This document shows positions 62,644 through 64,000 of a stretch of DNA of 64,000 nucleotides, piece after piece. This DNA comes from Polaribacter sp. Hel1_85. GTDB taxonomy: Bacteria; Bacteroidota; Bacteroidia; Flavobacteriales; Flavobacteriaceae. The stretch covers positions 439,001-503,000 of the forward strand of contig NZ_JPDS01000002.1 in assembly GCF_000766795.1 (NCBI RefSeq). Reading direction: 5' to 3'. Position numbers and translations under genes: made by a program. The notes below the pieces were generated by a model that saw nothing but the letters and a program-made list of their open reading frames with translations, was not told the origin of the DNA and searched no databases. How positions within the stretch are numbered: position 1 is the first letter of the stretch; each line of letters begins with the position of its first letter.

Positions 62644-64000
62644 ATGGATAGCAACAATAAGATAATTACATCAGATTTTTTAGTGATTGGTTCTGGAGTT
62701 TCAGGATTAACCTTTGCTTTAAAAGTTGCTACTAAATACAAAGATTCTAAAGTTATTATTATAACTAAAGATGAACAAAGTGAATCTAACACTAAATATG
62801 CACAAGGAGGTATAGCAAGTGTTTATAATAAGACTGTTGACAGCTTTAAACAACATATTGAAGACACATTAATTGCTGGTGATGGCTTATGTGATGAAGA
62901 TGTAGTTAAAATGGTTGTAAAAGATGCTCCTGATAGATTACAAGAGTTAATTGAATGGGGAACTAAGTTTGATAAAAACGAAGAGGGAGAATATGATTTA
63001 GGTCGAGAAGGAGGACATTCTCAAAATAGAATTTTACATCACACAGATATTACAGGTGCAGAAATAGAACGTGCTTTATTGGCTCAAGTAAATGCTTTAC
63101 CAAATATTGATTTTTTAACCCATCATTATGCGATTGATTTAATTACAGAGCATCAAGTAAAACAAAAAAGAACAAAAAGAAATGACAAAATCTCTTGTTA
63201 TGGAGCGTATGTTTTAGATGTAAAAAAAGCTTTCGTAAAAACTTTTATAAGCAAATTTACTTTGCTTGCTTCTGGTGGAAATGGTCAAGTTTACGAAACA
63301 ACAACCAATCCAACTGTTGCAACTGGAGATGGAATTGGAATTGCATATAGAGCCAAAGCAGAAATTTCTGACATGGAATTTATTCAATTTCACCCAACTG
63401 CATTATATAACCCTGGAGAGTATCCCGCTTTTTTAATTTCTGAAGCTGTTAGAGGTTTTGGAGCAAAATTAAAAGATTTTTACGGCAATCCTTTCATGCA
63501 TAATTATGATGAAAGAGAAGAACTTGCATCTAGAGATATTGTTGCTCGAGCAATCGATAATGAGTTGAAAAAAAGTGGAACGCCACATGTTTATTTGGAT
63601 TGCACACAATTAGATATGGAAAAATTTAAAGAACATTTTCCTAATATTACAGAAAAATGTGCCTCTTTAAATATTGATGTGGTAAAAGATCTAATTCCTG
63701 TTGTACCAGCATCACATTATATTTGTGGTGGAGTTAATGTAAACAAAAAAGCAAAAACATCTATAAAAAGATTATATGCTTGTGGTGAGGTTACTAAAAC
63801 TGGTTTACATGGAGGAAACAGATTAGCATCTAACTCTTTATTAGAAGGTTTGGTTTATGCACATAGAGCTTTTCTAAATGTTTCTAAAAAATTTCCAAAA
63901 GCTAAAATCCCTAAGAATGTTCCTGAATGGAATGATAGTGGAATTATAAAAAATATGGAGAAAATATTAATTACTCATGATAGAAATGAAGTAAAAACTA
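62644..64000 (+). CDS. nadB: L-aspartate oxidase, 5' part
   Basis: The frame opens at the ATG at 62644 and runs to the window end without a stop (452 codons). FAD-binding FLVIGSGVSGLTFALKVA, then the family blocks KYAQGGIASV, GREGGHSQNRILHHTDITG, FIQFHPTALY and HGGNRLASNSLLEGLVYAHRA. Oxidises L-aspartate to iminoaspartate, passing it to NadA. It uses oxygen or fumarate as acceptor, which fits an Fnr-like promoter on the operon. Confidence 0.95.
   Translation, partial: MDSNNKIITSDFLVIGSGVSGLTFALKVATKYKDSKVIIITKDEQSESNTKYAQGGIASVYNKTVDSFKQHIEDTLIAGDGLCDEDVVKMVVKDAPDRLQELIEWGTKFDKNEEGEYDLGREGGHSQNRILHHTDITGAEIERALLAQVNALPNIDFLTHHYAIDLITEHQVKQKRTKRNDKISCYGAYVLDVKKAFVKTFISKFTLLASGGNGQVYETTTNPTVATGDGIGIAYRAKAEISDMEFIQFHPTALYNPGEYPAFLISEAVRGFGAKLKDFYGNPFMHNYDEREELASRDIVARAIDNELKKSGTPHVYLDCTQLDMEKFKEHFPNITEKCASLNIDVVKDLIPVVPASHYICGGVNVNKKAKTSIKRLYACGEVTKTGLHGGNRLASNSLLEGLVYAHRAFLNVSKKFPKAKIPKNVPEWNDSGIIKNMEKILITHDRNEVKT

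Noticed and set aside
1..64000. CRISPR arrays, tRNA and rRNA genes, prophage or integrase genes
   Set aside because: No regularly spaced direct repeats, no cloverleaf-like GC-rich segments, and no transposase, integrase or phage structural gene was seen in reading both strands.

Overview
The window is a stretch of a low-GC (estimated near 30 percent by eye) genome of the Bacteroidota, most likely a marine Flavobacteriaceae member of the Polaribacter/Tenacibaculum type. The reasons are: two secreted proteins with type IX secretion (T9SS) C-terminal sorting domains; promoters with the Bacteroidota -7 box TAnnTTTG; no Shine-Dalgarno pattern before starts; rnpA next to an S41 protease; and a flavobacterial set of cydAB, TonB receptors and Wzx/Wzy polysaccharide genes. 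No rRNA, tRNA, CRISPR array, integrase or intact insertion sequence was seen.

Layout. 1-6.6 kb: end of an ABC-F ATPase, a DnaQ-like exonuclease, a large T9SS protein, a PhoB/PhoR-like two-component pair and a GT28-like glycosyltransferase. 6.8-22.1 kb: purD, then a minus-strand surface polysaccharide locus (Wzz-like, dTDP-sugar genes rfbB/rfbA/rfbC, three genes of a nonulosonic (sialic-like) acid pathway, Wzx flippase, sialyltransferase-like protein, Wzy-type polymerase, O-antigen ligase, GT4, initiating sugar transferase, GT2). It includes the dead 5' fragment of one more glycosyltransferase. 22.1-31 kb: a conserved protein with a nucleoside-phosphorylase-like end, S41 protease, rnpA, glutaryl-CoA dehydrogenase and an 1148-residue protein that may be the diphosphate-type PEP carboxykinase. 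31-44.8 kb: a stress and respiratory block with phosphoribosyltransferase, a frameshifted alpha/beta hydrolase, a Cys-rich peptide, universal stress protein, an RND efflux operon ending in a PII-like and a DUF2892 protein, a sulfide:quinone reductase-like flavoprotein with a small downstream membrane peptide, a candidate small RNA and a kelch-type T9SS protein. 44.8-55.1 kb: a drug-type ABC exporter operon under a TetR regulator whose 5' end is frameshifted at an A7 tract, cydAB, and a peroxiredoxin. 55.2-64 kb: a copper-type TonB receptor with a small Cys protein, a TPMT-like methyltransferase, a large outer-membrane barrel protein, nadA and the start of nadB.

The most unusual signal is regulatory. 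Two different 14-base dyads, GTAAC-N4-GTTAC and TGA-N6-TCA, recur in front of the stress and respiratory genes. In ten of eleven cases the dyad centre lies 29 bases (once 30) before the first base of a TAnnTTTG or TAnnTTTA -7 box. This is the geometry expected of Crp/Fnr-type activators bound near -41. The genes tied together are the RND operon, SQR-like gene, kelch T9SS gene, peroxiredoxin, universal stress protein, hydrolase/phosphoribosyltransferase pair, nadAB, a candidate small RNA and, weakly, the PEPCK candidate. This suggests two parallel regulators of low-oxygen and reactive sulfur or nitrogen stress, but no regulator gene for them lies in the window. Four gene wrecks (GT4 fragment, hydrolase frameshift, T9SS tail remnant, tetR frameshift) and two dispersed intergenic repeat families add to the picture.
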